Shown piece after piece: positions 1-14,434 of a stretch of DNA of 64,000 nucleotides. The position numbers and the translations under genes are program-made. Each line of letters begins with the position of its first letter. The stretch's first letter is position 1. The notes below the pieces were generated by a model. That model was not told the DNA's origin. It saw nothing but the letters and a program-made list of their open reading frames with translations, and did not search any database. Source of the stretch: Onchocerca volvulus (taxonomy: Eukaryota > Nematoda > Chromadorea > Rhabditida > Onchocercidae); contig HG738137.1 of assembly GCA_000499405.2 (NCBI GenBank), forward strand, positions 14,191,661 to 14,255,660. Reading direction: 5' to 3'.

Positions 1-3000
1 ATCATAAAAATAATTATTATTGATAAGATTAATCGTAATTATTATTTTTATCATTTCTTAATGACGATTAAAAAATGAATCAAAAATACTATTATAAATA
101 ATAATTACTACTGTAATTTTTTTAATGAGAATAAAAAATATTAAAGATAATATTTGTTTGTTATCAATAATCCAAAAATTTTTTTTTTTTTTTTTGTTAA
201 ATCACCTGTATATAAAAAACTAATGAAAAAGAAAATATCATAAATAATAACAATTCTTGTTATTTCTTAATAAGAATAAATGAAAAAGTAATTCGAAAAT
301 ATTATCATAAATGATAATAATTATCATAATTTTTATTTTTTTTTTAAATGAAACTTAAAAATTACCAAAGAGAGATGTAAGAGAATTGCAGGTGTAATAG
401 CTGATACTTGAATAAATTTAACATCTGTTAAACGTGGTAAAGGATGTGTTAGTAGTAAATGTTTCAGAAGTGCTTCATCGGTAAGAAATGATGCCTCGAA
501 TCTTCCCAGCACCGTACCAAATGATGAAGGTGGTAATTTCAACGAATTTATCACTTCTTCTCGCCTTCTAAAAAGAACAAAAATAATCTTGAATGAAAAT
601 GAATCATCAATTTATAGTTATAAATAAATAAATTTTCTAATGGAAAAAAAAACCGTTGCTATTAGAAAATTTATTAGAAATTTTGATAAATTAGAAATTT
701 GAATTAGAAGATTAGAAAATTAGAAAATTTTATTAGAAAGTTTGATAAATATGAAAAAAAAAAAGAGAAAAAATTTGAAAAGCTTTTTCAAATTTTTGAA
801 AATCCATTTTATTAGTCTATACTAATCAGTAAATCACTGATTATCACTTTTATACTTCTGAAATTGTTTGTCATTTCTTGTTCATCATAATTTACATTAT
901 TGGCATATCACAGCAACATTTCTCTTTTGCCACACCATGCTAACTTTATCAGTTATTTATCGGTTTTATCAAATACATACTTACATACCTTAACATTTTT
1001 TATTTCCTTACCATTTTTTACTAACTTATAATATTTCTTTTTTTTCTTGATTTTCCTTCTTAAGTTTATTAAAGATAAATAAATTGAAGCAATGAATAGA
1101 TGAAAACCAGAAAATTGCATAGATAAGTGAATTCAGTGAAAAAAAAAATTTTTTTTTAAAATCCTATAATTGATGATGGTCAATCATTGTCCAATTGTGA
1201 TCAAAGTCTAATTAATTCATCATAAAGAAAAAATATGAGCAAAAGAAAAAAGAAAAAAATAGCAAAGTTAGTTATAATCCGAATAATTAAAATTACAGCA
1301 ATAATTTTTAATCAATAACAGTGATACTAGTAACTAATCAGTATAATTATTGATCATTGGAAAGAAAAGAAAAGAAAGATTTAAATGTCATATCAAATTT
1401 AATTTAATTCAAATATCTACAGTTGATATTAATAATAATTAAAAGTTCATCATGAAAATTTAAAAATTCAAAAATTGCAATGCTTACTCAGTTCTTGTAT
1501 CCTTTTGTAATATTCCGAAATGAAGCGTTAATTTTTTTCCAGCTATTAATGATGATAAATCGTAAATTCGTTCGTAATTCGTTTCTTCACTGATAACATT
1601 TAATGAAACTACCCGCATCTCTGAACTAAACATCAAAAACTATAAATGATTTTTATTTTTTTTTTCAGGAAAAATTTGAAGATTTTCCATTTTTAATGTA
1701 GAATAAATTTTTACATATTTTCTTACCATATTTATATATTCAACTGATTTTAAAAGAAATGTATTGAAAACTATTGCTTACACCGCACAATTTATTTGAT
1801 AGCTCAAACAAATGAGAAATAAAAATAAATCATTTAAAAAAAAAAAACAAATCAAGCAATAAATTTTTAATAAAAATAATTTTTAATTTTCTATGATTTT
1901 CCATTCATCATTTATGATATTTCTAACAACCATCATAAATTTCAAAATTTTCAAATAATACAAGTTAATAAATTTTCAATTTTTAATTTAATACAAGATA
2001 TTAAATCTCAAATTTTTAAGTAATAAGAGATATAATTAGGCAAATATTTGAGAATTATTGAAAATTTTAAATAATTTTCTGAATTTAATTGTAGGAGATA
2101 AGAATTTTGATAATTAAAATAAATTTTCTTTTCAATGAATAAATTAGCAAAGAAATTAGAAATGATAATGACCCTGTGAATGAAATAATCCGTCGGATAA
2201 CGAATCCAAGATCTGTATAGCATAAATCTAACTTAATCATTTGAAGTGAATTAAGTTTGATGTCAAGTTCGGATTCCGTATTATTTGGCAATTCACGTTC
2301 ATTGTCATCATCATCGTCATCTGATGATGATCTAGTCACAACAGATTGCCGACGTGAATCGATTTTGCAATATCGAAATATCTATAAATAATAGCTTCAT
2401 AATAATGATTTATCTAATTTTTCTTTTTTCACTAAAAATTAAAGAAAAATTTTTCGAAATTTCATTTGGAAAAAAGGCTTTACTTTGTCAAAGAAACTAT
2501 GAAAAGTTTATTTGAAATAAAATAAAATTGTGCTATAATTCTTTAATTTAGAAAAAAAGAAAAAAAAATTGGCAAATTTAAAAAATTTCTCAACAGTTAT
2601 TCAAGCTGAACTAATAGAGTCAAAAAAAAAAAAAAAAAAAATAGGATTTTCGAATTTAATTTTCATGACACAAATAGATAGAAGTTTCTCAAGGAATATT
2701 GATAGATTATTTAATTTTTCAACAATGAAAAATATCTTTCAAATATTTGAAATGGTCAGTACACGAAATATTTAAACAATCTTCTACAACGACAAAAAAA
2801 AAGGGAAAAAGAAAATCTGTCATTGAATTTTTAATTTAATCAATCTGATTTTCAATTTAATTCAATTTAACCTGAATACTTAATGACTTCCTTTCCTGAA
2901 TTAATTAAAATCTCTGGCAAAATTTTCCTTTCTCTTTTGAAAATTTGCTTCAGTGTTAAATATGTTACTAATATTTTACATATTATAATAATAAAATAGA

Positions 3001-6000
3001 TATTTAAGCAATATTTCTTCTGCCAAAATATCATTGAAGAGTTAAATAGCAATTAGAAAAAGAAAAGAAAAAAATGAAGCAAAACTTTAAAAAAAAAAAA
3101 AGAAGCAACACTTCGAAAAGAAAAAGATGAAGTAATGTTTAAACATAAATTATTTAAATTTAAATAGTGATAAATAAGTCAACATTTTACTGATATAAAG
3201 GAAATTTTAATTAGGATTTAATAAAATTTTTTCTTCCATTTCGCACCTCTTTTTTTTTTAAATCAAAAGTTCAAGTCTCGCTCAAAAAAAGGCCCACAAA
3301 AACACAAAATTAGATTAATTTTTTTTTTTTTTTGTATGTCTTTCATTGTCATCAATTGTTTTCAAGTCTTTTTTCTTTTTTTCTTTCCGAATATTAAAAT
3401 ATTGTTTGATTTTACTGAAATTATTTATGCAGTATAGGTTTTATTTACATGAAGTCAAATCAAATACTTTAAATTTAACTATCATTTTTTTCATCTTCTA
3501 TTTTTTCACTTTATTTTTTATTTTTTAAACTTATACAAGTAAAAAAGAAAGAAAAAATTTAAGGAAGGAAAAAACGAAATTTAAAAGAGTAAAAAAAAAG
3601 CATTAAAAAAAAAAAAAAAAAAAAACAAAAGCACGATTTAAACGATAAAAATATATATATATGTATATACATTGAAATTTAAAATTTTAAGGAATGAAGT
3701 TAAACAACTATAAATTATGACATGAACAATCAGTTTCTATGATAATTAAAATTATAAATTTAGCTATTTAGATATAAGATTTTGATTAAAAGCTATTTCC
3801 ATTAAGGTTATAGGTCATTTACTATGATTATCATCTGCTTTTGTCATACTTTCAATATTATAGATTACATTTACTTTACTTTATGTAGTTACTGCGGGAA
3901 AACCCGAAAATCATAATTAATATAGACAAGGAGTGATAAAGTTCGAGAAGCGCGCATATGGACCAGTTTCAAATGGACCAACAAGACGTTAAACTTGTCT
4001 GCTGCCAAAACAATAAACAAAAGAATAAGCGTGTTTCCCGCCAAAATCTTTGATCAACAGCTAAACAAAGAGCGGTCGACCAATCATGAGGCGACGAATC
4101 GTAGATGGAAAGAATGAGGAGCTTCGGAAGGATATAAAGATTCGGATTTTGGAGCAGAGTCAGTTCTGTTTAGAGTTCAATACCAACAATTGATGTTCGG
4201 AACTACATTACAGACGGATAATAAGGCGCAATATTCTTCTCTACGAATGGAAAAGGAGAGAATACCGAGTGATAAGTTATTTAGATATTCTCGAATAGTT
4301 ATTTGTTCGTAAGTGTTCCGCTGCTAATAAATTCTTTCTTTAAACAAAATTCGTCTTTGTCGCAACAGACATAATTAAAAAGCTTTCACGACAGTTCTGT
4401 TTAACTTTCATCATTTTTTTTTTCCTTTTCATTTTTATAATGTTGTCCGCGAGAGATTGTAAAATTATCAATTCATTTTTTGTTTCTCTTTTCAAAATAA
4501 GTTTTTATAATTTTGTCAAATTTATTTCCAGGAATTTCCATATAAAGTATAATCTGTTTAATTCGTTTTTATGAAAAATATTGAATTTTTAGCAATTAAT
4601 GGCGGATGATTTAAAATAAATTATTATAAAAAGATGGATCGAATAATCTAATTTTCTTTAAAATGTACTCAAAATACATCTAAAAGAATTTGTTAAGATA
4701 TGAAAATGAAGAATTAATTTTAAATCAAAAATTTCTCAAGAATACTTTATGTCTTAACAATATTTGTTAGTTCAAAATTATTGAAACATAAATTATGAAA
4801 TTAAAATGGGATAAATTATTCTTTCCCTAATAATAAATTTTAATTTTCGGGATATTTCAAGAATTGATATTTCTCAAATTCACAAACTCATGTATCTTAA
4901 GTGTAAGTATGTTTCTCAATTTCACAAAAATAAATTTATACTTTATAAATATTACTAAATCGAAGTTATTCAAGTATAAATAATGAAAATGATAAACAGA
5001 AAAATCGATAAATAAAATGATTCTTTTGAAAAGAGAATAAACGATTTATAACAGAATGAAATTTTTCCTTTGTTTACTTTTCCTGAAATTTTAACCAGTT
5101 CAATAGAATAAAGATTAATAATTTCGTCTGGCATAAAATCATAACAACTCATATTTGGCCTACTATATAAATAATGATAATCATATTTGATATTACACAA
5201 ATTATGATAACCATACTCGGACTTGATATAAATTACAGTAATCGTGTCTGATCTGACATTAATCACGATAATCACAACTATAATGTATCAAATTTGATTG
5301 TCGTTATTGATATAGCAAGCCAAATAAGTCACGGTTATCATATTTAATTTGGCAAAAATTATGGTAATCACACTTGATTTGATTAAATTAGATAATTAAA
5401 CTTGATTGATGTAAATTACGATAATAACACTCGATTTGATATTATAATCGTACTTGATTGATATAAATCACTATAACTATATTTTGACTTGTTGAAAATT
5501 ATTATAATTATTAAGTATCTCCTGTATAATCATGATAAATATTTCAAAAGGTAAAAGAAAAAAAGCAGCCATGCCTTAGTGAAACTTTTTTTGAGGAATT
5601 AATATGTAAGTAAATAACCGAAATTTATTGCAAATAATTTTTCTCAACCATACAATCTTTCCTGGATTAAATAAAATATAACATGATTCACTATGCTATG
5701 AAAGATATTTTACAATATTTATTGCTAAAAAAAAAAAAGAAAAAAAAGCAATAATATAAGTGGCAGATAAAATTTAATTTCTATTAAAATGAAACGATTT
5801 AACGTATTTTTCTCAACTTTTCTCTCTAGTTCACGAAAAAAAAAGCGAGAAAACTCGAAAAATATTAGTTTAAGATAATTAGTTGATGAAAGCTTTCCAT
5901 TAGCAAAATATGAAAATCTCGTAATCTTCTTAGTAGCCAAATTTTTGGTAGCAAAGTTTGGCTTCCTTGTCAGAATATTATATGCCTTAATATGTGTATT

Positions 6001-9000
6001 ATATGCCTTTTGATCTTTATATCATATCCTAGCAGTGTCGATTTAAAAAAAAAAAAAAAAAAAATCTGAAATTTTTATTTTTAGCATATTAAAAAAAAGT
6101 ATGAAAAGAGGTATAATATATCGATCTATATTATTAGTAATTATTAATATTGCCAAATTTAATAATTGCTAAACAAAAAGTATCGATCATTAGTTAATGT
6201 AATTGATATTTCATACGTCAAGAATATAATTGAATATATCATCAGTAAAAAATGCCATTATTTAATGTTTAATTTTCAAGTTTTGCTTCGCAGTACAGAT
6301 TAGAATGAAAGAAATGAGAAAAAAGAGCAAAAAAGAAAAATTTCTACGAATGAAACAAATCGATCTGTTGATCATTCTTAGAAATAAGTCATGAAAAGAA
6401 AAAATTTAGTCATAAGAAAGAGAAAAAAAGTTTCTTTATATTTGATACTAGCAATAGATATTACTAATTTATTCATTATTTTGAGAAAAAAAGATGAAAT
6501 AATTTTTTAGTCCTAATTATATCCTTTACTAATTAGTGAATTTGGCAATAATGCGAAAAAGAAACAATAGGCTTTTCTTAATCCTATCCTATTATGCTGA
6601 TATTCTATATTCAATAATATGAAAGACTTCATATTAACTTTTAATGAGGAAACTTATTAGTTCATATAAGTATGTTATTATTCTGTAATAAAGAGTATCA
6701 CAAAAGATTTAGTAATTACATCGATTATTTGTATGAAAATATCCTAAAAGATCGTTTACAATTAGATAAGATAAAAAAAAATAATTCTATAATAAATAAC
6801 ATTAACTGATGCCAAGAAAATACCAATTGAATTCTAATCAAATACCTATTTGCAAAAAAAAAAAAAAAAGGAACTTACAAGATATTGTAATTTGGGTAAA
6901 TTATCTGAACTGATCACTTGAAGAAATGAATCAAATTCTTGGGTATCCAAAAATTCCGCATGTCCTAGCATCAAATATTCCAAATTCACCAAATACCTTA
7001 GTTTTGGCATTATACGCAGAAATTTTCCACTCCTATTAAGCCATTCCAATGTTGTGAGACTTTCCGGTAGAAAAACTTCAGGTTCTATAAAATATGAAAA
7101 CTAACATTTTTATAAAAAAAAGCATCAATGAATATTTTGAATTGTTCAATCTTACATCTTGATAATATGCAATTTCAATCAAAAACATCTATACAGAAAA
7201 CTTATTTTTGCAATAAATTATTTTATGTATTTATCTGTAACATAATTCAAAAATTATTATAAGCAAAATTATTACTGAAAGATTTCCATGATTGATTTGA
7301 CAAACAAGAATTTATTCTGTGATATTCTTTTTAAGAGCGCATTTTTTTTTTTTTTTTTTTTTTTTTGTGTGGAAAAATATCGTTGTATATCATTTCATAA
7401 TTTATAAAAAATATCAGAGTAAATATCAATTATAAAAAATCTCGATAGATATCATTTACAATTATTTCTTTAGTAATGAAATAGTAACGAAAAAAAATAA
7501 ATCAATACAAGTGATAAAATCTTACTAATTTGTTTATCTATTCATTTATTATTAAAATTTAATATGAAGCTCACTAATATTAAATCCATCCAACATGAGT
7601 GTGTCCATTTTGGTAAATTTCGGGAATGAATACATATCCAATCCCGACCAAAAATATTCTTGGCCATGTGGCCGCATTGTCATACCCGTAAGATCGGGAA
7701 ATGAACTGAATGCTTGTTCCAATGCTTTTTCCTAAAATAAATTTGCTTTTGAATTAAATCATTCAATTACAATTTAAGTTGATAAAATTGGAAGAAAAAA
7801 AAATGAAAATAAACTGAAAATTCAAGCATAAATTCCCATAATATCTGAAATTTTAGCAACAATATTTCCAATTATGAAACAAATCATTAATCGATGAAAA
7901 TTAGTTTCATAAATAATCAAATATTAAAACTTACAGTATTATATGGATAAAGATCCAAACATCTCATACGAATTTTAGCCTGTTTCAGCTTTTCTGCAAA
8001 GTAAATCATTATTAAGTTTTAATGCTTTATATATTTTAAAATTTAAAAACAAAGAAAAAAACAGTAGCAATGATTATATTTGCATGAATTAAAACTAAGA
8101 TTTTCCGAATCTTTTCTTTCAAAACAAAAAGAGAAAAAGCAATAATAAATATGAGAGAATCAAATGAAAACCGTAATGAGAAGGTTCAGAAAATATTTTG
8201 AAAAAATAGCGACTTTACAATTTTTATAATTGATATGAACTATGAACAGAAATTATCAATCATCTGAAAACTGCCTGATATTTTAGAGTAATATGAATTA
8301 ATATTAGGTTCAAAATACGATTATCTAGGAATTTTGAACTAATTATTCAAACTCAGCGTGCAAGCTTAATAATGAGTTAAACTCATTCATTCCGTTGATT
8401 ATGTAAATTATCAATAATTCAAAATTTGTAAAATATTTAAAGTAATAATAAGAATGAAAAAGACAGTATTTTTGTTGATGACAACAAATTTACAGTATCA
8501 CTCAATATACTAAGATCTTTTCATTTCGTAAACGGTAAAAAAGAAAAAGTAGCAAATTATACTGTGTTTTAGAAATGTGGAGAAAATGAAAATTTATCAA
8601 TAATTTAATCAATACAAGATGAAGATGAAATAATGTATTTTGAAATATATGAGAAAAGATAAAAATTTACTCAATACTTTGCCAGCAAAAGTAGCATCAG
8701 CAAACCATATTTTAACACTACTTATTATTCGACAATGCTTTAAAGCGACCAATAAACAACTATCTTTATCGATATGATAACATTTCAATCTATAAAACAT
8801 TTATTGATCATTTCTGGTAATAGCAATACTAAAAAAAATAATATTTTCTTTAAAATTAAGTTAATTTAAATTTTTAGTTCATAAAAATTTCCATTTTCTA
8901 ATTTATAATTGCAAAAATACCAATTATTTTTAATTATCAAAGAATAAATTTAATAGTCAGGGCAATTATTATATGAATAACTTTTGGTTTAGAAGAAAAG

Positions 9001-11104
9001 TGATTGAATTAATCCAATTTTAATGTTTGGAACGAAAAACAATGGGTAGGTGAAAATTCAAGATCTTTAAAAATTATAAAATTAATTTAAGTCGAAAAAC
9101 CGATCTTACTTGAATTTTGTTTATTGCTGACAGGTGTGTACTTGTCATTTTCATAAGGCTAATTATTTAATTCACTTGAGATAAAATTTTCGAAATAAAA
9201 TAAATTATCAAAAATAAAATAAAATAATATATTTGTTAAAAATAATTACCCAATATTTTTGTTATTACTAATTTTTTCTTTGTATATTTGATTTTGGAAA
9301 ATATTAAGCACTGTGACATCTTCCATTGGAAACCTACAAGTTAATAGATAGTGCCATCGTTTGCATACCTGAAATTGAATTAAGCATATTTTCAACTTAT
9401 TTACAACTGAAATTAAGTTAAAACAATTGAAATCACCCTTAAACTTAAAATTTAAGTAAGAATGCTTAAAATTATTCACAAATATGATACTAAATTGGAA
9501 TATTTGAAAATGTTTATACACTTGCAACAATCAAACAACTTACAACTCTCTTGCAGCTAAGTCAAAGCATTCTATATTTGTTTAAAATAAGATTATTTTA
9601 TTAAGAAATCATAACAATCCTCATCATTAATCCATTATTATCCAAACTTAACTTAATGCTATTAATAAACATTTTAGGGAATTAATTATATTAATAGTTA
9701 TTTCATTTTCAGAATGCCTTCACATCTATTATTTGTTTAGTAACATCATTTTCCCGACAAAAATTGCACTATTTAATAAACTAGCAATATTTTACCTTTA
9801 ATCAAGAACTTATTTTTCAATTAAAGATGAAAATGATAAATTATCTTGCTAGTAAACCAATTGATTCAATTTTTCTTGAACTTCGAGATTCTTGATCTTA
9901 TGAATACGGCAATTTTTAAAAATAAAAACGATATAGCTAAAAAAAGTATACCTGAGATGCTAAACAACGATCTCGAAGATCGAAAGATTCAAAAATGCAT
10001 TGCATGACTAAATCCGGCATATTACTTAATGTAATTTCATTAGAACTATCAGATTGATCGTATCCTAAGTACGGTAATTCATCCATTTGCAATGAATCCC
10101 ATTTCAATTGTTTACATATATCCTGTAAAAATAAACAATACATATTCTCTTGTTGCAAATTTTCTAATCATTTGTATCAATTACTTAAATACTTAATTTA
10201 AAATAGAATTTTCCTAAAACTAATCATTACTATAATTGTTCTGCATATTATATCAATGTTGCTATGACGTTTTCATAAGTTATCATTAAAACCGAAATAA
10301 CGAAATAATCAATTTTTTACGGTAGAAATTTGTAATATTTCTCAAACAAATGAATTTATTTATATTCGAAAACAAAAGCTTTTTATCAGACTAAAGAATA
10401 AAATATGAATAAATGATTCATTTGACTGAGAAATATTACAAATTTCTATTATACATATGATTTGATTATTCTATCATATTTATGTTGTAAAATATCTTGG
10501 TTCTACCAACATAAGTATAAAAATAATGTTTTTTTTTGAAGATGAAGTTATTTATTTCTTTTTTTTTTCATGATTTCATCATTTTTTTATATTTTTAAAT
10601 CTCTATTATTCTTTTTTTTTAAATTAATTTCCTATGTACCAATTTTATGGAAATGATAAGAATAATCTCTAACTAATGATATGATTGTACCAGTGAAATT
10701 AGCATAGAATAAAAAACTTATATGAATAGTATTATTTAGAAAATTTTATGTAAAATAGTAATCAATATAGAACCAACATATTATTATTATTTAAAAAATA
10801 ATATGTTTCTCAAGTAAATGATAGAATAATTTTAATAGTTAAAAGTAAAGACACATTTCTTCAGCAAAATTCGTAGGCAAGTATAAATTTTAAATAAATT
10901 TAAATAATAATGATAATAATAGTAACAACTTATCAATGATAAATAAATTGGCAACTTTTTTTTTCCTTGAAATCAAAAAGATAATATACATACTTTATCA
11001 GTCGAATCATTTTCATCTATTTTAGGTGAATTATCACTTGTTATTAACAATGATGATGAACATCCTGATGCAGATTCATTCCTTGAAATACCATCATCAT
11101 CCAT
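1..11104 (-). CDS. F-box / leucine-rich-repeat protein, 3' part outside window
   Basis: Likely substrate adaptor of an SCF-type ubiquitin ligase. Exons read by eye: 11104-10994, 10122-9952, 9368-9250, 8789-8671, 7993-7935, 7731-7575, 7084-6879, 2381-2202, 1618-1488 and 567-366, about 485 codons with consistent phases and GT/AG borders; it then runs off the left edge. An acidic, serine-rich N-terminus is followed across exons 2-3 by an F-box: LSNMPDLVMQCIFESF, then DLRDRCLASQ joined to VCKRWHYLLT. Later exons show leucine-rich-repeat-like stretches such as LVNLEYLMLGHAEFL and LNSLQMIKLDLCYTDL. A run of Asp residues with ERE lies in exon 8. The exon 8/9 junction is the weakest: another donor at about 2173 does not keep frame with the acceptor I see. 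The F-box fold is well supported; the precise ortholog is not recognised. Confidence 0.72.
3884..4371 (+). mobile_element. Solo-LTR-like insertion
   Basis: About 490 bp of clearly higher G+C than the surrounding intron. It begins TGTAGTTACTGCGGG and ends GCAACAGACA, giving TGT...ACA ends. Inside are a TATA-like GATATAAAGA near 4132 and an AATAAA near 4326, in the order expected of an LTR promoter and polyadenylation site. No internal retroelement ORF is next to it, so it would be a solo LTR, perhaps of BEL/Pao type. I could not find a clean target-site duplication, so the call rests on composition, ends and signal order. An unrelated promoter-like island is the alternative. Confidence 0.4.
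5155..5480. repeat. Decayed tandem repeat with TTGAT/ATAATCA core
   Basis: A phrase resembling ACTTGATATAAATTACGATA followed by ATCAC recurs about seven times at roughly 35-50 base spacing, with many substitutions. It lies inside the large F-box gene intron. It looks like an old minisatellite. Confidence 0.5.
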
Positions 11105-12128
11105 GATATTAGATATATCTTCGAATATTACCCTGAAAAACATTACCTTTTCTCTTCATTTCAACATTCAAATTTATTATCATAAATAATAACAATGCGA
11201 CTATTAATGTCATAATAAATTAAACTTAAATATTATGTCAAATAGTAACATTTTTTTACTTGTAATTAGATATATTAATTACATGACCATAAATTGAAAA
11301 ATTATATAAATTCAAAATATGATAAAGTATTTACGGTTTTGGAAATTCCATTTCTAGATTTTGGAAAAAAAAATCATTTCCGGATTTGTAGCTTGAATTC
11401 TTAATATTACGATAGTTAATTTTAAAATATAAATCAATAAATTTATTTTGGCTTCTCTCATTTTTTTTTTTTTTTTTTTTTTTGAAATATAAGGCTTATG
11501 TTTATTTAAAAATCTATTAGTTAGATTGAAAAAGAAATTTCAAATTAAATACAAATAAAGAAAAAGAAACAATTAAAACATATGCAAACAATGAATAATT
11601 AACGTTAATAGTAATTAATTAAGTGTAAAAATAAAATGATTTAGTATGTCGTAATAAATTGAAATTATTTAAATTAAAATCATTAATTTAATAAAATAAA
11701 AAAGTAAACAAAACAATTATAAAATAATGAAAACAAACAAAGCGGGTTAATCGCATCTATCATTGTTTTCATAGAAAATAAGAAATAAGTGAGAAAATTT
11801 TCAAAAAATCAATAATAATTTTTGAGAATTTTACAGCTAAAGACTTTTTTAAATTAAAATTTTGAAAAAAAAAAAAAGATCAAAAATCATCTTATTATTC
11901 GTTGCATAAAACATTCCAAAAATATTGACATTAAAACTAAAAGTGAAAATAAAAAGGAAAAAGAAAAGCCCAAATTGGTCTTTTTTTTTTTTTTTGACAA
12001 TCGATGACAAGTAGTATTTAGCATCGCTCACACCAACAAATATATATTTATCAAATGTTAACATTATTTCAAGTATTTGTCAAATATTCATCGAATAATA
12101 ACAAACAGCAGTAAAACAATTATTGTTG

Positions 12129-12157
12129 TTGCTATTGTTTTAGTAAAACAATAGCAA
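12129..12157. repeat. Perfect 13-bp inverted repeat, 3-nt loop
   Basis: Arms TTGCTATTGTTTT and AAAACAATAGCAA are separated by AGT. Outside them, CAATTATTG (about 12117) and CAATAATTG (about 12168) extend the pairing imperfectly. Confidence 0.6.
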
Positions 12158-13614
12158 CAGCAATAAAACAATAATTGAAATTTCAATATTCAAAAAATGA
12201 TGTGTTAAAATTCTCGATTTTTCGATTTGGAAAATTTATGGAAAGTTTTAAAAATAATATGAAAAAGTTCAATATTATAAAAATGATATGAAAATTAGAC
12301 TTTTTTTGAATCCATTTTATTTTCATTTGCATTTGTTTTTTGTTTTTTGTTTTCTGTTGTATTATCTATTTTTATGGATGATAGATTAAAACTGAAAAAA
12401 ATCTACGTTGAAAATATTACAATAATTTCTTTTTTTCTTTTTTAATTGATTTTGATTTTAATTATCTTTATTATGGTAAATTTGCATAAAAATTCTGCAT
12501 ACAATATTATTTTTCAATTTCGAATTTTCGAAAAAGTTAATGCTTGCTTCATGATTCGTAAAAATTCTTAATTTATGGTTTTTCTCTTTTTTCAAAAATC
12601 TAATATACATTCTTTTCTTTTTTTCAGTCACAAAAATTTTCAAATTTCTAATTTCTCAAGAAAATTATAAATTAAGAAAGCAATAAACTATATTACTTTA
12701 AATTTATATTACAATTCGACAATAGATAACAGGATAACTGATATAATTGATAATCAAATTGATTAAGTGATATTATTCCAAATTAAAATCATAATAAAAT
12801 TTTATTATACAGTTTCCGAATTTAGCTAATAAAAATCGTATTATTTCCAATTCAACCGAATGTTTTCTCTCACCAAAAATAATCTTATCTTTTGTTTTTG
12901 CTTTAAAAAAAAAAAAAAAAAAAGAAAAAAATTGAAAAAGATTATGAACACGTTTATCAATGAACATACGTTTATCATATTCCCGGATTTTTGTCTTTTA
13001 CGGGTAAAAATTATGCATAATTTATGATTATAATTTTCCGGGGGAAAAAAAAATCATTTATTAACAGTTATTACATCATTTAATACAAATTTCGCATTTA
13101 TGATCCCTTCGCTAAGTCATTTCATAAAATTTTTCATTTTTTTCTTTCCACTTTTATCGATTTTTTTTTTTTTTTAAAGCGATTTGAAAGATGGCTAGCA
13201 ATTGTTCATTGAAAAAAATGAGAAAAAAAAAAGAAAAAAATCTACTGAATATGTTATAAGAATACATACAAGAAAAGCAAGAAATTAATATAAAGCTTAC
13301 TTAAAATCGAAAATTAAAATTATCATACCGATTGTTGAAGTGGGAATAAATTATGAGATCAAAAATCTAGTCTAATCTTGAAATCAAAAAAAAAGAAAAA
13401 AAAAAGAAAAATTGGATATTGTATGGAAATTCGAAGAATTTTTTACAACAAATGATTAATGACGATAATATACGTCATAAATTCTTCGATAACTTTTATC
13501 AGACATTCTCATATCATTTTTAAATTCGTGAAAAATTTATATTGAAAAAATTAAAGCTAATTAATTTAAAATACTGATAATCAAAAAGGATAGTTTTTTT
13601 TAATAGCTTACAGA

Positions 13615-13647
<33 letters not shown>

Positions 13648-14352
13648 TGATTAGTTTACATACAACTTTCAATGAAATGAAAATGAAGTTCCCAAAATTA
13701 TATCAAATTTACCGAATAGTTATGAAAGTGATGCATTTGAAACTAGCAATAATCGATAATAAATAATTTTTGATTAATGAAAATAGGAGATAATTTTAAT
13801 TATTAAATTCATTAGAAATAGAACCATCATCCATTTGTAAATTAATTTAAAAGGAAAAAAAATTTGAAAATTTCGAGAAATAAAACTTCTAATTATAGTA
13901 TAAATTTCCTTTTTTTTTTTTCACATATTTATCTCGTCGCAAATTGATTTCATTTAATAAAATTTTGGCAAAAAGAAAAAAACAAAGAATAGATGTTGAA
14001 ATTGTTCTTTTCTTAAGTACTAAAAAAAAAAAATTCTCTATTAAAAGTATTGAAAAAGTGTATTACTTGAAAATATAATTAAACTAGAAAAAGTAATTCT
14101 AGTAGTAAAAATTTTTCAAACATTTTTGAATTTCATTTAATCTCGAAATTATATGAGAGAAAACTTTCCCGCGATATCCTATATCCTTATGATACCTTCA
14201 TATATTTATAAACAAACATTTCAAAAAGTAAGATAAAAAATGTTGAAAAATGGATAATTTTAAGCAACATTCCATCCATCCCAAACATTTCTCAATTTTC
14301 GACTAATTTGTTCGAGAAGTAAAAATTGTTGAAAATGACTACTATTCTTAGC

Positions 14353-14434
14353 CGAGAGAGAGAAAAAGAGACAAAGGAAGAGAAAAAAGGGGAGAGAGGG
14401 TACAGAGAGAGGGAGAGAGAGAGAGAAAGAGACA
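14353..14434 (+). repeat. GA-rich purine tract
   Basis: About 80 bases almost entirely of A and G on the plus strand, with GAGAGAGAGA blocks. Its translated minus-strand frame is only Ser/Leu/Phe low complexity, so it is not a gene. Confidence 0.75.

Larger units (their letters stand above)
2382..6878. other. 4.5 kb intron of the F-box gene
   Basis: No convincing exon is visible between the 6879 donor and the 2381 acceptor. The stretch is AT-rich with many homopolymer runs. It holds the LTR-like insert at 3884-4371 and the decayed tandem repeat at about 5155-5480. Short open frames here are low-complexity and have no recognisable domain. An unrecognised small exon cannot be excluded. Confidence 0.5.

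Noticed and set aside
2569..2775. 68-codon plus-strand frame with poly-Lys
   Set aside because: An A-run by-product inside the F-box intron; no homology or splice signals.
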